64,000 nucleotides of DNA from Roseinatronobacter alkalisoli (GTDB lineage: Bacteria > Pseudomonadota > Alphaproteobacteria > Rhodobacterales > Rhodobacteraceae): the NCBI RefSeq assembly GCF_028745735.1, contig NZ_JAQZSM010000002.1, positions 124,001-188,000 of the forward strand. The letters run 5' to 3'. Position 1 is the stretch's first letter. The number at the start of each line of letters is the position of its first letter. The notes beneath the pieces are model-generated. The model saw only the letters and a program-made list of their open reading frames with translations. It did no database searches and was not told where the DNA came from. Shown one piece after another: positions 63,360 through 64,000 of the stretch. Made by a program: the position numbers and the translations under genes.

Positions 63360-64000
63360 GCCGTTCTTCCAAAACATGCGTGTAGATTTCGGTCGTCGAC
63401 ACATCCGCATGGCCCAGAAGTGTCTGGATCGCGCGCAAATCCGCCCCGCCCGCCAGCAGATGCGTGGCAAAGGCATGGCGCAGCACATGCGGGCTGATAC
63501 GCGCAGGGTCCAGCCCCGCTTTAAGGGCGATTTCCTTCAGCACAAGGTAGAAACCGACACGGCTGAAATGCCCCTCGCGCCCGTTTGACGGGAACAGAAA
63601 GCGCGGCTCCGGCAGGCGTTTCGTGCGTAATTCTGCCGCCTGCCTGTCCCATTGCGCCAGCCATGCGGTCAGGGCAGTGCGCGCCGGCTGGGACAGCGGC
63701 ACCATACGTTCGCGCCCGCCCTTGCCGCGCACAAGGATCATGCGCGGATCACCACGCACCGCAGCCACCGGCAGCCCGACCAGTTCCGTTACACGCAGCC
63801 CGGTGGCATACAGCAGTTCCATCAGGCAGGTGTTGCGCAGCCTGTCAGCTTCGGTCCGGCCGGTGGTGCGTGCCGTGTCCAGAAGGGCCGATATGTCGTC
63901 ATGTGACAGTGTGTCGGGCAGTTTCTTTGACTTGCCGGGGCCACGAATGCGGCTGGCAGGGTCATCATCGCGCCAGCCCTCTGCATAGGCAAAGCGATAC
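63316..64000 (-). CDS. xerD: Tyrosine recombinase XerD (N-terminus beyond window)
   Basis: Site-specific recombinase that resolves chromosome dimers at dif with XerC and FtsK. The window holds the C-terminal 227 codons before the stop. The catalytic residues are present: Arg in YATGLRVTEL, Lys in GKGGRERMVPL, His-x-x-Arg in HVLRHAFATHLLAGG, His in LGHADVSTTEIYTHV with the Tyr nucleophile. The upstream part includes SRIRGPGKSKKLPDTLSHDDISALL, the end of the core-binding domain linker. XerD rather than XerC is inferred from IQTLLGHADVSTTEIYTHV. The gene runs off the right edge, and its 3' end overlaps lpxB. Confidence 0.9.
   Translation of the reverse strand, partial: YRFAYAEGWRDDDPASRIRGPGKSKKLPDTLSHDDISALLDTARTTGRTEADRLRNTCLMELLYATGLRVTELVGLPVAAVRGDPRMILVRGKGGRERMVPLSQPARTALTAWLAQWDRQAAELRTKRLPEPRFLFPSNGREGHFSRVGFYLVLKEIALKAGLDPARISPHVLRHAFATHLLAGGADLRAIQTLLGHADVSTTEIYTHVLEERLKTLVLDHHPLAKP

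Noticed and set aside
1-64000. CRISPR array, insertion sequence, prophage or plasmid genes
   Set aside because: No regularly spaced repeats, transposase, terminal inverted repeats or phage genes seen; xerD is the chromosomal dimer-resolution recombinase, not a phage integrase.

Overview
The window is 64 kb of dense, GC-rich chromosome with no visible insertion sequence, prophage, plasmid gene or CRISPR array. It looks like an alphaproteobacterium of the Rhodobacteraceae / Rhodobacterales. The evidence is the combined gene content and order: an Irr-type Fur regulator divergent from fabA-fabB-fabI, small DUF2794 and DUF6324 proteins, ftsQ-ftsA-ftsZ-lpxC-bamD-recN as one run, bamA-skp-fabZ-lpxA-lpxI-lpxB, and a tRNA-His of the alphaproteobacterial type (A73, no encoded G-1). 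Most genes are housekeeping genes with ordinary family lengths and intact catalytic motifs. Start codons were chosen by Shine-Dalgarno position and family length; several genes appear to use TTG or GTG.

Layout. 1-9.3 kb: the class III alcohol dehydrogenase (cut by the window edge), a DUF2794 protein, argD-argF, an EamA transporter overlapping the tRNA methyltransferase mnmD, the divergent mnmC2-like oxidoreductase, a small ORF behind a Shine-Dalgarno-masking inverted repeat, metK, and a GDSL esterase. 9.3-22.9 kb: an ABC ATPase plus large FtsX-type permease, two tandem crcB genes, fabA-fabB-fabI (minus strand), irr, a secreted protein, DUF1643, truB, a phosphodiester glycosidase, rbfA, dapB, a small secreted protein, and a 505-aa protein of unknown function with an AT-rich core. 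23-33.9 kb: the distal dcw cluster murB-ddl-ftsQ-ftsA-ftsZ, then lpxC, bamD, recN and a small lipoprotein. 34-38.7 kb: DUF6324, tRNA-His, nadD, a PBP4-type carboxypeptidase, and accB-accC.

38.9-43.9 kb is the most unusual part. It holds a signalling cassette: an HTH/DUF2083 (ScfR/RamB-like) regulator, a receiver-only response regulator, a small two-helix membrane protein, and a histidine kinase whose N-terminal half is a sodium:solute symporter. The HTH protein contains a central segment that aligns without gaps to the phospho-acceptor (DHp) helices of the neighbouring kinase and keeps the His-Glu pair. This suggests the DNA-binding protein docks or exchanges phosphate with the response regulator. 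Three TGTAAA hexamers precede it. This is my best candidate for an undescribed system, and it rests on inference.

44-64 kb: pepN, a CAP-domain protein, a photolyase/cryptochrome followed by what looks like a decayed DUF2256 gene, an AraC regulator and miaA. Then comes the long envelope and lipid block pyrH-frr-uppS-cdsA-dxr-rseP-(53-aa membrane protein)-bamA-skp-fabZ-lpxA-lpxI-lpxB, which joins ribosome recycling, isoprenoid and phospholipid synthesis, outer-membrane protein assembly and lipid A synthesis. The window ends inside a convergent xerD whose 3' end overlaps lpxB.
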